A stretch of DNA of 64,000 bases. Origin: Sporosarcina sp. NCCP-2716. Its GTDB lineage: Bacteria; Bacillota; Bacilli; Bacillales_A; Planococcaceae. Both the position numbers and the translations under genes were made by a program. The notes below the pieces were generated by a model, which was not told where the DNA came from, ran no database searches, and saw only the letters and a list, made by a program, of their open reading frames with translations. The number at the start of each line of letters is the position of its first letter. Within the stretch, counting starts at the first letter, position 1. The stretch covers positions 62,001-126,000 of the forward strand of contig NZ_BRCF01000009.1 in NCBI RefSeq assembly GCF_023707985.1, read 5' to 3'. Shown piece after piece: positions 23,784-30,748 of the stretch.

Positions 23784-24227
23784 TCACTCCCCCTTAGATG
23801 CTTTTGCTTTCCACTCCATAACATATTCTTCTTGGCCGGTTTGTTCGTCAATTTCAGTTCCTTTTATACGGAAGCCATTCTTTTCATAAAAACGGACGGC
23901 TGATGGATTTTTTTGATAGACTTTCAGTTGAATACTACTTCGACGTTCTTTTTCAAATTTCAACAACTGGCTGCCTGCTCCGTTGTTTTGGGAGGTAGGA
24001 TCTACAAAAAGCGCAGCCAAGTAATTGTCAACCATGGATATGAAGCCAATCACAACAGAAGATGTCTGGTAGACGTGTGTGTCTGACAACGGAATATAAA
24101 TACGTTTCATATCATCGATTTTCAATGCCCAATAGCTGGGTTCGATGAAATGGTGGGCTTGCAGGGAACCGTTGTACCAAATGTCCGCCAAGGTGTCTAT
24201 GTCTGATTCCACATAGGCTCGGATCAT
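23784..24227 (-). CDS. GNAT family N-acetyltransferase
   Basis: About 147 residues: MIRAYVESDIDTLADIWYNGSLQAHHFIEPSYW, then the acetyl-CoA loop in LFVDPTSQNNGAGSQLL (the usual R/Q-GxGxG/A is here QNNGAGS), and NPSAVRFYEKNGFRIKG. The opening matches the YjaB/RimI-like group. The start at 24227 follows GAGGGAG. Substrate unknown. Confidence 0.85.
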   Translation of the reverse strand: MIRAYVESDIDTLADIWYNGSLQAHHFIEPSYWALKIDDMKRIYIPLSDTHVYQTSSVVIGFISMVDNYLAALFVDPTSQNNGAGSQLLKFEKERRSSIQLKVYQKNPSAVRFYEKNGFRIKGTEIDEQTGQEEYVMEWKAKASKGE

Positions 24228-24334
24228 AGCGTTCACTCCCTCGTAAATCACAGAATACTCTTTTCAATTATAACATTCTCCAATTGGTTATCTAGCTTTT
24301 CCAAAAATAACGGTTCGATAACAGGAAAAGAAAA

Positions 24335-24378
24335 GGACACAAATGAAAAGCGTTTCCATTTGCTTTTCACGCGTGTCC
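24335..24378. repeat. Nested inverted repeat (stem-loop) in an intergenic region
   Basis: GGACAC and GTGTCC enclose TGAAAAGC and GCTTTTCA, giving a two-part stem with a 10-base loop. It lies between two minus-strand genes (24227 and the methyltransferase stop at 24451). There is no T run directly after it, so it may be a weak terminator or an RNA stabiliser. Nothing else is seen between 24228 and 24450. Confidence 0.5.
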
Positions 24379-24450
24379 GAGAGAGGTACTCATTCATTGC
24401 ATGTTACCCTATTATATTTGCGCGATTACAATCGGTGACCCGGTCGAGTT

Positions 24451-25194
24451 TTAGCGCATCTTCACCACTTTGATCCGGTAGCTGATACACTGTGCCAGGC
24501 TGGCGACTTCGTGATAGCTCCATGCCTCATAATCCATGGCGCCTCCGGGGAAGTAGGCGATGATCTGCAATCGTGCCTGCTTGCACATTTCATGGATGTC
24601 TTCCGGAGAGTAGCAGGCCAGCGACTGGGTCATTTTTTCGTCCGGGCGATCCGTAGGCCACCACGTGTCAGTCATTCGGTTACGGGAATCGTCGTAGCCA
24701 TACACCCGCGACACATCCCCCGGCAGTGTCATCGTCCTGCCGCTCGTCTGCTTCCAGTAAGTGGGCTCGTAAATATCAATCAAAGCGGCTCCGTCATCGC
24801 AAAGCCAATCGTGGATTCTCCGCAGCAGCTGAAGCTGTTCCGCGTCCGTCCCCACACCGAAGCCATCCATATATAGCACCGCGTCGAACTGACGGGGCAG
24901 CTCGATGTCGTAAAAGCTGCCGCAGATTGACGTGACGTCCGGTGACTGGAACTGCTCGGCGTATTCCACAAGTTCCGGCACAAGTTCCACTGTTGTCACC
25001 GATTTTCCACGTCCCGCGAGGCATCGGGCGAGATTGCCCTTCCCTGCCCCGAGTTCCAGGACGGACGTGAACGGTCTGCCCATTTGCTCGACGATGTCGG
25101 CTGCCAGCCCTTCGTCCAGCTCGGGATAGTCGATATGCTTTCCATACAGGTCGAATTGCTTTCTATAAAATTGTTGCGCTTCTTGGATTTTCAT
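24451..25194 (-). CDS. Class I SAM-dependent methyltransferase with attenuator-type leader
   Basis: 247 residues. SAM motif I is VLELGAGKGNLARCL (about 44-58), followed by the acidic motif II end VTTVELVPE, CGSFYDIELP and the motif IV-like FDAVLYMDGFG. A C-terminal domain follows (SPEDIHEMCKQARLQIIAYFPGG). The substrate is unknown; it is not recognisably an Erm rRNA methylase. Its Shine-Dalgarno GGGAGG, 8 bases before the ATG, is entirely inside the 3' arm of a 9-bp hairpin, and a 12-codon leader ORF covers the other arm. That predicts inducible translation, as for erm and cat genes. Confidence 0.87.
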   Translation of the reverse strand: MKIQEAQQFYRKQFDLYGKHIDYPELDEGLAADIVEQMGRPFTSVLELGAGKGNLARCLAGRGKSVTTVELVPELVEYAEQFQSPDVTSICGSFYDIELPRQFDAVLYMDGFGVGTDAEQLQLLRRIHDWLCDDGAALIDIYEPTYWKQTSGRTMTLPGDVSRVYGYDDSRNRMTDTWWPTDRPDEKMTQSLACYSPEDIHEMCKQARLQIIAYFPGGAMDYEAWSYHEVASLAQCISYRIKVVKMR

Positions 25195-25200
25195 TTTTGA

Positions 25201-25240
25201 TTCCTCCCGTAGTGTGAATGCTTAGGTAGTGCGGGAGGAA
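25201..25240 (-). promoter_or_regulatory. Hairpin sequestering the methyltransferase ribosome binding site
   Basis: On the minus strand TTCCTCCCG (25240-25232) pairs perfectly with CGGGAGGAA (25209-25201), a 9-bp GC-rich stem with a 22-base loop. The 3' arm is the Shine-Dalgarno of the methyltransferase gene. The 5' arm lies within codons 7-10 of the leader ORF, and the leader stop codon lies in the loop. A ribosome paused in the leader would free the ribosome site. Confidence 0.75.
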
Positions 25241-25260
25241 ATCAGATATAACAGCCCCAT
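25222..25260 (-). CDS. Leader peptide MGLLYLISSRTT (translational attenuator)
   Basis: A 12-codon ORF from the ATG at 25260, 9 bases after a strong AAGGAGG, ending TAA at 25222. Codons 7-10 (ATT TCC TCC CGC) contain the anti-Shine-Dalgarno arm of the downstream hairpin. Size, position and overlap with the hairpin match drug-sensing leaders upstream of erm and cat genes (known biology); the actual inducer is unknown. An out-of-phase ATG closer to the ribosome site would give 8 codons and is less likely. Confidence 0.7.
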   Translation of the reverse strand: MGLLYLISSRTT

Positions 25261-25328
25261 GTGTGCATGCCTCCTTCTTCTAGTTGATATTTCCCTTATA
25301 TTCTTTCTGCTTGAAGAAATATATTCTG

Positions 25329-25841
25329 TTACAAAGAGAGATTGTATTGAATTAGCGGTGTATCGACACCTAAATAAAGCTCCGATCCGATTCTGCTGAG
25401 CTCAGAAAAGCCCAATCGCTCAAGCATTCTCCGAGAACGATTATTCGTTTCATGTGTTTCTGCATTCAGGACTTGAATATTACATTGTTCTGATGCGTAT
25501 TCTATCATTTTCTTGCTGGACCGATATCCAATTCCTTTTCCCCACAACGCACTCTCCCCGATGGCAATTCCAAGTTCTGCGGAGCTGTCTTCGATATTCG
25601 CCAAATCGGCATATCCGATCAACTTTTGGTCCAATTCAATTCCCATTCGCACAAAGTCACTCGCTATTCCGGTTACGCAACACTGCCACCAATCGCGCAA
25701 TTCGGCTTCATCGCGATGTATGTCCCATTCATTCGCTTCACAGAATGCAGGGTCTTTGCTCCATTGATGGACATGTGCAAAATCCGTCATGGCGATCGGT
25801 CTGATGCGAAGATGTTCTGCAGGAGCTAGTTTCGTACACAT
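25329..25841 (-). CDS. GNAT acetyltransferase, RimJ/RimL type
   Basis: 170 residues: LRIRPIAMTDFAHVHQWSKDP at the start, then ELGIAIGESALWGKGIGYRSSKKMIEYA (acetyl-CoA loop about 90-118), and ETHETNNRSRRMLERLGF. This is the RimJ/RimL/AAC(6')-like layout, which includes ribosomal-protein and aminoglycoside acetyltransferases. An IQYNLSL C-terminus completes the fold. It directly precedes the leader-controlled methyltransferase on the same strand. Confidence 0.86.
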   Translation of the reverse strand: MCTKLAPAEHLRIRPIAMTDFAHVHQWSKDPAFCEANEWDIHRDEAELRDWWQCCVTGIASDFVRMGIELDQKLIGYADLANIEDSSAELGIAIGESALWGKGIGYRSSKKMIEYASEQCNIQVLNAETHETNNRSRRMLERLGFSELSRIGSELYLGVDTPLIQYNLSL

Positions 25842-25931
25842 GTGGTCCTCCCTTTCTAATCGCCTAGCATTCTGCTTCCTATTGCTCTGAATGAATAGAA
25901 GCAGCAGGGCAAATAAGAGCTATATCATCAT

Positions 25932-26672
25932 TTAGTTTCGGCACTCAAATACTTGAAACGGGCTTCCTAAGCCATATCCGTCCTCGACTTCATGACGAAC
26001 AAAATCGTAAACTCCATTGTTTTTCAAGAAAGATTCAAACTCGCCCTCTTCATAATATCGAATAGGAAAATCCATGATTTCCTCTTTTTCCACAATTCCA
26101 TTTGAGGTCAATTGGTATCTTAATCCAGAATGCAAAATTTTGCTTTCATTATCAAAATACATCTTTCTAGACTTAATCACTTCCTTGCCTCTGACATCGA
26201 ATCTATCTGCTTCCGTCCATTCCGGTACATCTTCGAAGGGACCTTGGCCGATCATAACCGTTAACAGTATTTTCCCGCCTTTATTGAGGACATTCAACAA
26301 GTTTGAAAGGCTTCTCTTTGCTGTCTCATCAGTCACCAATGAGAAGGAACCAAAAGGGATAATGATAAGATCATACTTTTTATTACTTTTGAATTCTTCC
26401 AGCCGACAGTTGAAAACAGTAGGCTCCAGATGTAATGCCCGGCCTTTCGCTCTGCACAGATCAAGCATATCCTCCGAAATGTCAAAGCCCTCTATGTGAA
26501 TGCCTCTTTCTAGAAAAGGAAGGAGCATTCGGCCGTTCCCACACATCGGTTCCAGTACTTTCATGTCTTGGTCTGTTACAAAGGAAAGGTAAAACTCAAG
26601 TTCCTTCCCATCCGCAATCGACTTATCGATTTCATAATCCTCAGTACAAAGTTCCCCGTAGTATGCTACCAC
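25932..26672 (-). CDS. Class I SAM-dependent methyltransferase
   Basis: About 246 residues. SAM motif I VLEPMCGNGRMLLPFL (about 40-55), motif II GFDISEDML, and YDLIIIPFGSF for motif IV. The start is taken as GTG at 26672 because AAGGAG lies 8 bases upstream and homologues begin close to YYGELCTE; an ATG at 26702 has no ribosome site. The gene is AT-rich compared with its neighbours. Substrate unknown. Confidence 0.82.
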   Translation of the reverse strand: MVAYYGELCTEDYEIDKSIADGKELEFYLSFVTDQDMKVLEPMCGNGRMLLPFLERGIHIEGFDISEDMLDLCRAKGRALHLEPTVFNCRLEEFKSNKKYDLIIIPFGSFSLVTDETAKRSLSNLLNVLNKGGKILLTVMIGQGPFEDVPEWTEADRFDVRGKEVIKSRKMYFDNESKILHSGLRYQLTSNGIVEKEEIMDFPIRYYEEGEFESFLKNNGVYDFVRHEVEDGYGLGSPFQVFECRN

Positions 26673-26738
26673 TTCATCTTCTCCTTCATTTTCAATAAAC
26701 ATAATTATCTATCATCACTGAATATGTTGATACCGATC

Positions 26739-26867
26739 TTACTGTCTTTTATTCCTTCTCCCACTCATGAACAGGATGAGAAAGACAACAAGGACGCCGA
26801 GTGCACCAAGTGACAGGATGGTAAATATGATGTCGCCCAGGTTGATGGTACTGTTGAAAGCATCCAT
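26739..26867 (-). CDS. 42-residue single-TM protein
   Basis: Short frame from the ATG at 26867, with AAAGGGTG upstream. It encodes a polar start (MDAFNSTINLGD), one long TM helix (IFTILSLGALGVLVVFLILF) and a basic tail (SGRRNKRQ). It lies between the methyltransferase gene and repeat copy 5. Function unknown. Confidence 0.5.
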   Translation of the reverse strand: MDAFNSTINLGDIIFTILSLGALGVLVVFLILFMSGRRNKRQ

Positions 26868-26909
26868 TCCAAGACACCCTTTCCGATTTCGTTTAGGTAC
26901 CTGCGTTTA

Positions 26910-26973
26910 GGTACCTGTGCGCCAAACAATCATGAAAGTTCAAACAAACACGATTGTTTGCTGCACAGGTACC
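26910..26973. repeat. 64-bp palindromic repeat, copy 5, with left-end duplication
   Basis: GGTACCTGTGCGCC...CTGCACAGGTACC; the inner left unit reads AATCATGAAAGTTC, so this palindrome is less perfect. GTTTAGGTACCTGC immediately to its left (26891-26904) duplicates the left end plus flank. It lies 38 bases past the stop of the DUF3885 gene. Confidence 0.9.
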
Positions 26974-27010
26974 TTTCTCTCCGATAGTTATACGAAAGAA
27001 CCCCCTTTGC

Positions 27011-27973
27011 TTAGTACGCTCTTACCGCCGTCCAACCGGCATATGTTCCATTGTATTTTTCCGAGTACAATGCCATCAGCTCCGACTGATAGTCCACGAT
27101 AGCTAACGCTTCAGTTTTACTCACTTTCAATGTCGTGTTTCTATCGTCTTCGCTGTCAATAACAGGTGTAAACCCTGTAGTCTCAATTTCATCAAAACAT
27201 GCTGCGGCCAAATCGTTCGGTATGTACAAGGAATGAGTTATCTGACACGTATTGTCAACGTATAAATCAATCCCCATCTTGTCCACTTGAATGGCATTCT
27301 TTCTGATTCGCGCCACTCTCTCTTCCTCATTCTCCCGATAACCTGATAAACCTTCTCCGAAAACAGAGTCAATTTCTATGCGATTATAGTCCAATATCCA
27401 GCGGCTAAACTTTCGATACACGGGTAACAGCCGCTCCCTCTGCAATCCGAATACATCACAGCCCCGATCATCATACATATGAAAGACGATATTCTTTTCA
27501 GGATGGATAATGTACACCTGTTGTCCGATAGACGGCTCTCTTCCCTGTTCATAGTTTCCGATCCCTTCAAGTATTTCTTTATAAGGGATTTCCTTCACCT
27601 GGGCAGTCACTATGCCGACGGTGAATTCGTGTTTCTCTTCAATCCGCTGCCTGGTCTCCTCGTCATAATCCTCATCGATTTCACAAAGGACTTCCTTCTC
27701 GATAGGATGTTCGCCCAGCAGCTCCCAAACATATTGAGGGGCCGTGTTTCCGAACATGATATCAGGATCCTGACCATACTCTTTCACGAAAAGAGAAACG
27801 GTCTCCTCCGGCGCAAACAATTCCTCGAACAGGGCGGTCACCCGTGTCACTACTTGCTGTATGCGTTCTTTACTGCCGTTTTTAAAAGGGGCCCCTAACT
27901 CAAATCTTACATACAACTCACTTTGCATGTCAGGAAAGTTCTCTTCCAAATATGCGAGTATATCGTTCCTCAT
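27011..27973 (-). CDS. DUF3885 domain protein (two domains)
   Basis: 320 residues. The DUF3885 signature is in the middle: VFHMYDDRGCDVFGLQRERLLPVYRKFSRWILDYNRIEID (about 165-205). The C-terminal part (ITHSLYIPNDLAAACFDEIETTGF) is also typical. The N-terminal 110 residues appear to be a related or partner domain. These proteins are common accessory cytoplasmic proteins of unknown function, sometimes suspected immunity factors. Monocistronic, with palindromes on both sides. Confidence 0.8.
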   Translation of the reverse strand: MRNDILAYLEENFPDMQSELYVRFELGAPFKNGSKERIQQVVTRVTALFEELFAPEETVSLFVKEYGQDPDIMFGNTAPQYVWELLGEHPIEKEVLCEIDEDYDEETRQRIEEKHEFTVGIVTAQVKEIPYKEILEGIGNYEQGREPSIGQQVYIIHPEKNIVFHMYDDRGCDVFGLQRERLLPVYRKFSRWILDYNRIEIDSVFGEGLSGYRENEEERVARIRKNAIQVDKMGIDLYVDNTCQITHSLYIPNDLAAACFDEIETTGFTPVIDSEDDRNTTLKVSKTEALAIVDYQSELMALYSEKYNGTYAGWTAVRAY

Positions 27974-28017
27974 GACATCCTCCTCAAATACCTAATTACA
28001 GTTTGCTGTGCGCTCAA

Positions 28018-28081
28018 GGTGCCTGTGCGCCAAACAATCATGAAAGTTCAAACAAACACGATTGTTTGCTGCACAGGCACC
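28018..28081. repeat. 64-bp palindromic repeat, copy 6
   Basis: GGTGCCTGTGCGCC...CTGCACAGGCACC. Its inner part is identical to copy 5 (AATCATGAAAGTTCAAAC), so the two are sister copies. It lies 28 bases past the stop of the membrane gene at 28109 and upstream of the DUF3885 gene, so that gene is flanked on both sides by sister repeats in direct orientation. Confidence 0.92.
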
Positions 28082-28108
28082 TTTCTTTATCTCCGCGCTT
28101 ATATGTCT

Positions 28109-28495
28109 TCACTGCACCTCAAGCTTGCTCCAAATCCTGTACACGACCGTACCGAACAGGAACTTGATTGGGTAAATCAAAAGAATGATCGCGGCGATTT
28201 GACTGGCCGTCTTGACTCCTCCAGTCAGTCCGATAACAGTGACAATTAAGTAATTCGCGAGTTGGATGAGTCCGAACGCGATAGCAACTGATACGATAAA
28301 GGACACCAGAATGATCAAGGCCTGCTTCATCGTCAGTTTTCGTAACACTTTAAGTTTCCCTTCTCCAATGGCGTTCGAGATATACGCGATCGGCAGCATC
28401 AGTAAAAACCAGCTGGAATAGCCGTGAAAAATCCACGTAATCCCCATCGCAAGTATAAGGATCCAGGTTATGAGTGAAGTAACTTGTTTTAACAT
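28109..28495 (-). CDS. Four-TM membrane protein, unknown
   Basis: 128 residues with helices at about 8-25, 28-42, 58-82 and 95-118. Charge is concentrated in the GEGKLKVLRKLTMK loop. No family recognised. Repeat copies 6 and 7 lie after and before the gene. Confidence 0.55.
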   Translation of the reverse strand: MLKQVTSLITWILILAMGITWIFHGYSSWFLLMLPIAYISNAIGEGKLKVLRKLTMKQALIILVSFIVSVAIAFGLIQLANYLIVTVIGLTGGVKTASQIAAIILLIYPIKFLFGTVVYRIWSKLEVQ

Positions 28496-28623
28496 GATTC
28501 CACACCTTTCCGCAGCAGACAGCGATTCCGACGGCTGCTCCGCCTCTTCCTTTTAGTACGGATGAAGATGCTTTTTGTTTCATTTTATTTGGAAGATTGC
28601 GAGGTCTCTGGAATGACAGTTCA

Positions 28624-28687
28624 GGTGCCTGTGTGCCAAACAATCGTGTTTGTTTAAACATTCATGAATGTTTGACGCACAGGTACG
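28624..28687. repeat. 64-bp palindromic repeat, copy 7
   Basis: GGTGCCTGTGTGCC...GACGCACAGGTACG. The inner units are in the order CAATCGTGTTTGTTTAAACATTCATGAATGTTT. It lies between the start of a minus-strand gene and the mazEF promoter, so it is one of the few copies not directly after a stop codon. Confidence 0.88.
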
Positions 28688-28736
28688 TTTCTATCCGTTT
28701 TTTTTCTCCATACCTTGTATCAAAATCGCTTTCGAC

Positions 28737-28779
28737 GTATATACTTAGTATATACATCATGGATCGGAGATGATATAAT
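28737..28779 (+). promoter_or_regulatory. mazEF promoter with double GTATATAC operator
   Basis: GTATATAC, itself a perfect palindrome, occurs twice at 28737-28744 and 28748-28755, separated by TTA. TATAAT at 28774-28779 is a perfect -10, with TATACA (28751-28756) at 17-bp spacing as a weak -35, so the second palindrome overlaps the -35. Toxin-antitoxin operons are usually autorepressed through such palindromes. The 5' leader is about 50 bases. Confidence 0.6.
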
Positions 28780-28834
28780 GGATGATAACAAGACAGCACC
28801 CACCAATCCTAACCCGTGCAAAGGAGGTAATTTC

Positions 28835-29086
28835 ATGTCTACGATCACTGCCCAAAAGTGGGGGAACAGTTTAGGGATCCGGATTCCGAAAGAGGCTGCC
28901 GCGCGCATCGGAATCGAACCGGGCTCCGAACTTGAATTGGAAGTTCTCGGAGACGGGAACACCATTACGTTAAAAACTAAGAAACCGAAAAAGAAATACT
29001 CCTTAGATGAATTATTGTCGCAGATAACCGCGGAGAATCGCCACGAAGAACTCGATTTCGGCCGTGAAGGACGTGAACTGTTGTAA
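28835..29086 (+). CDS. mazE: MazE-type antitoxin (AbrB/SpoVT fold)
   Basis: 83 residues from the ATG at 28835 (AAAGGAGGTAATTTC). The AbrB-fold signature IDPxxxWGNSLGIRIPKEAAARIGIEPGSELELEV is at about 6-40 (AQKWGNSLGIRIPK). The C-terminal tail (YSLDELLSQITAENRHEELDFGREG) is the MazE toxin-wrapping region. Translation overlaps the toxin by the TAATG junction, the classic antitoxin-first arrangement. An in-frame ATG further upstream overlaps the -10 box and is rejected. Confidence 0.9.
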   Translation: MSTITAQKWGNSLGIRIPKEAAARIGIEPGSELELEVLGDGNTITLKTKKPKKKYSLDELLSQITAENRHEELDFGREGRELL

Positions 29087-29472
29087 TGGTTGTATATGTA
29101 CCCGGAAGAGGCGACTTCATTGTCATCAGCTTCAATCCCCAAGCCGGGCACGAGCAAGCGGGGAGAAGAACCGGCATTGTGTTGTCGCCAAAGGCATTCA
29201 ACGAACTAACCGGGTTTGTCGTCGTATGCCCAATTACCAATCAGCGAAAAGGTTATCCGTATGAAGTTGAATTGCCTGCAGAGGGCATTTCTTTTGGCAC
29301 GGACGGAACCCCTGTCACAGGAGTTATTTTAACAGACCAAATCAAGTCTCTTGATTGGCGAGCGCGCAATTTAAAACTGTTAGCACAGTATGAACCGGCA
29401 CATCCTCAAATTCAACAATGGGATGACATTGTGGAAGATTGCCTTGCCAAGGTCCACACGTACTTGGCTTAA
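29086..29472 (+). CDS. mazF: MazF/PemK-type toxin (endoribonuclease)
   Basis: 128 residues: YVPGRGDFIVISFNPQAGHEQAGRRTGIVLSPKAFN at the start (the basic G/R loop and the RP-type strand), then VVVCPITNQRKGYPYEVELP and GVILTDQIKSLDWRAR, all diagnostic of the MazF/ChpB group. It cleaves mRNA at short recognition sequences and is held inactive by the MazE-like protein made from the same mRNA. Catalytic-loop residues look intact. Confidence 0.9.
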   Translation: MVVYVPGRGDFIVISFNPQAGHEQAGRRTGIVLSPKAFNELTGFVVVCPITNQRKGYPYEVELPAEGISFGTDGTPVTGVILTDQIKSLDWRARNLKLLAQYEPAHPQIQQWDDIVEDCLAKVHTYLA

Positions 29473-29473
29473 C

Positions 29474-29536
29474 GTGCCGGCTCGCCAGACAATCGTATTG
29501 GTTTTCAATTTCTTGGATGCTGGGCGCATAGGCACG
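29474..29536. repeat. Degenerate palindromic repeat, copy 8
   Basis: GTGCCGGCTCGCCAGACAATCG at the left and GGGCGCATAGGCACG at the right keep the outer ends and length of the 64-bp family, but the centre is diverged. It starts two bases after the mazF stop, in the same orientation as the others although mazF is on the plus strand. Confidence 0.6.
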
Positions 29537-29560
29537 CCGAAACTTAACTTGTGGGCTTTT

Positions 29561-29890
29561 TCAAGCAACAGGGGTGCCGTTTTCAACTGGCTGGTCCGGC
29601 CGCAGGAGCACGACGTCTTCCTCCCCCGGCACTCCGCCGATCACCAGCACTTCGGATTTGAAGCCCGCAATGCGTCTCGGCGGGAAATTCACGACAGCGA
29701 CCACTTGTGTGCCTGCGAGCTGTTCCGGTTCATACCTCTTCGTAATCTGGGCGGACGACTGCTTGACGCCCAGTTCCCCGAAATCGATTTCCAGTTTAAT
29801 GGCCGGCTTGCGTGCTTCCGGGAACGGCACTGCCCGCAATATTGTACCCACCCGGATGTCCAGTTTCATGAAGTCTTCGATTTCTGCCAT
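29561..29890 (-). CDS. csaA: CsaA export chaperone
   Basis: 109 residues from the ATG at 29890 (GGAG 8 bases upstream). [42 protein letters not shown] is the tRNA-binding-domain-like OB fold of CsaA, and [24 protein letters not shown] completes it. CsaA is a dimeric chaperone with a peptide-binding cavity that aids secretion of precursor proteins in B. subtilis. Confidence 0.9.
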   Translation of the reverse strand: MAEIEDFMKLDIRVGTILRAVPFPEARKPAIKLEIDFGELGVKQSSAQITKRYEPEQLAGTQVVAVVNFPPRRIAGFKSEVLVIGGVPGEEDVVLLRPDQPVENGTPVA

Positions 29891-29984
29891 TAGTATCACT
29901 CCGTCCTTGTAGTGTTTAAAGATCTTCTGTCTTTCTTGGAAAAAAGAAACGTCTGCTGGGGGCAGCGAATGGTCCTTACGCTAA

Positions 29985-30331
29985 TTATGCTTCCATCGCT
30001 TCTTGGATTTTCTTCGGAATCATGAGCACTTCCGGAGAAAGGTCGACAGGTCTGAAAGTCGGGTCGATGCATTCATTCCAGTACTCCAGATGCTTTTTAT
30101 CCAGCCAATGCTCGGACTCCTCGACATCTTGACCATTGTCTCCCTGCACCGAATACCAATATAAGTATTCCGTGTTGTCGAGAGTTTCTCTGAAAATGGT
30201 TTCTACGTACATTTTTTCCCCTTCCAGCGTGACCAGCACATCCTCCATATGGTCATTCAGAAAGGTCAGCCATTCATCCACCTTCTCTGATTTCCTTCTT
30301 TGACCTTATACCGCGTGAGTTCTGTGTTCAT
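29985..30331 (-). pseudogene. DUF6176 family protein, frameshifted near the N-terminus
   Basis: The ATG at 30331 with AGGTGA upstream starts a frame reading MNTELTRYKVKEGNQR, then stops after 21 codons. The rest of the protein (VDEWLTFLNDHMEDVLVTLEGEKMYVETIFRE and on to IPKKIQEAMEA) is in another frame from about 30281. DUF6176 relatives carry these two parts in one chain, so one base (an A in an AGAAAGG-like run) appears to be missing. Either a recent frameshift or a sequence error. Confidence 0.65.
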
Positions 30332-30425
30332 TTCACTTCACCTGATCCTTTTCACTATTTCCCCTTCTGTGACTGCATAACGACGTACTGCAACGTGTCA
30401 GTTGACTAGGTCAATTCACATTGAA

Positions 30426-30614
30426 TTACTCTTTTTTTGCATTCTTAAAGCTAAAAAACAAACCATACACTATGCCGCCGAGAAGTAATACTCTGCCAAT
30501 GATGTGCATATACAGATTCCCTTGTTCTCCAAAACTAGTAATCGTTAGTGAGATCATTAGAACGCCTATTAACATGATTATGACTGTTATAGCTATTTTC
30601 ACAAAAACTATCAC
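30426..30614 (-). CDS. Small two-TM membrane protein
   Basis: About 60 residues with helices at about 2-24 and 35-56 and a basic tail (KNAKKE). Candidate GTG starts at 30614 and 30602 lie just after AAAGGGG; the second has better spacing. It begins right after a truncated acetyltransferase frame on the same strand. Function unknown. Confidence 0.45.
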   Translation of the reverse strand: MIVFVKIAITVIIMLIGVLMISLTITSFGEQGNLYMHIIGRVLLLGGIVYGLFFSFKNAKKE

Positions 30615-30618
30615 CCCT

Positions 30619-30684
30619 TTAGACGCTTAGCCAGTCATCCCCTATAAACCTTCGTATTCGTAAGCGTTCTGTTGTTATCTTCAT
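30619..30684 (-). pseudogene. N-terminal remnant of a RimJ/RimL-type GNAT acetyltransferase
   Basis: From an ATG at 30684 with a good site (GGAGGAAGG), 21 codons read MKITTERLRIRRFIGDDWLSV, the standard beginning of a RimJ/RimL acetyltransferase. A stop follows, and the sequence beyond is the unrelated small membrane gene. The rest of the acetyltransferase is missing, so this is a deletion scar with an intact ribosome site. Confidence 0.55.
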
Positions 30685-30748
30685 ATGCCTTCCTCCATTA
30701 AGAAATGATACCGGTAATTCAGATGCATTTTCACGTATGCCTTGACTG

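Noticed and set aside
28779..28834. Earlier start for the MazE-like protein
   Set aside because: The in-frame ATG overlaps the -10 box and has no ribosome site, whereas the start at 28835 has AAGGAGG at ideal spacing.
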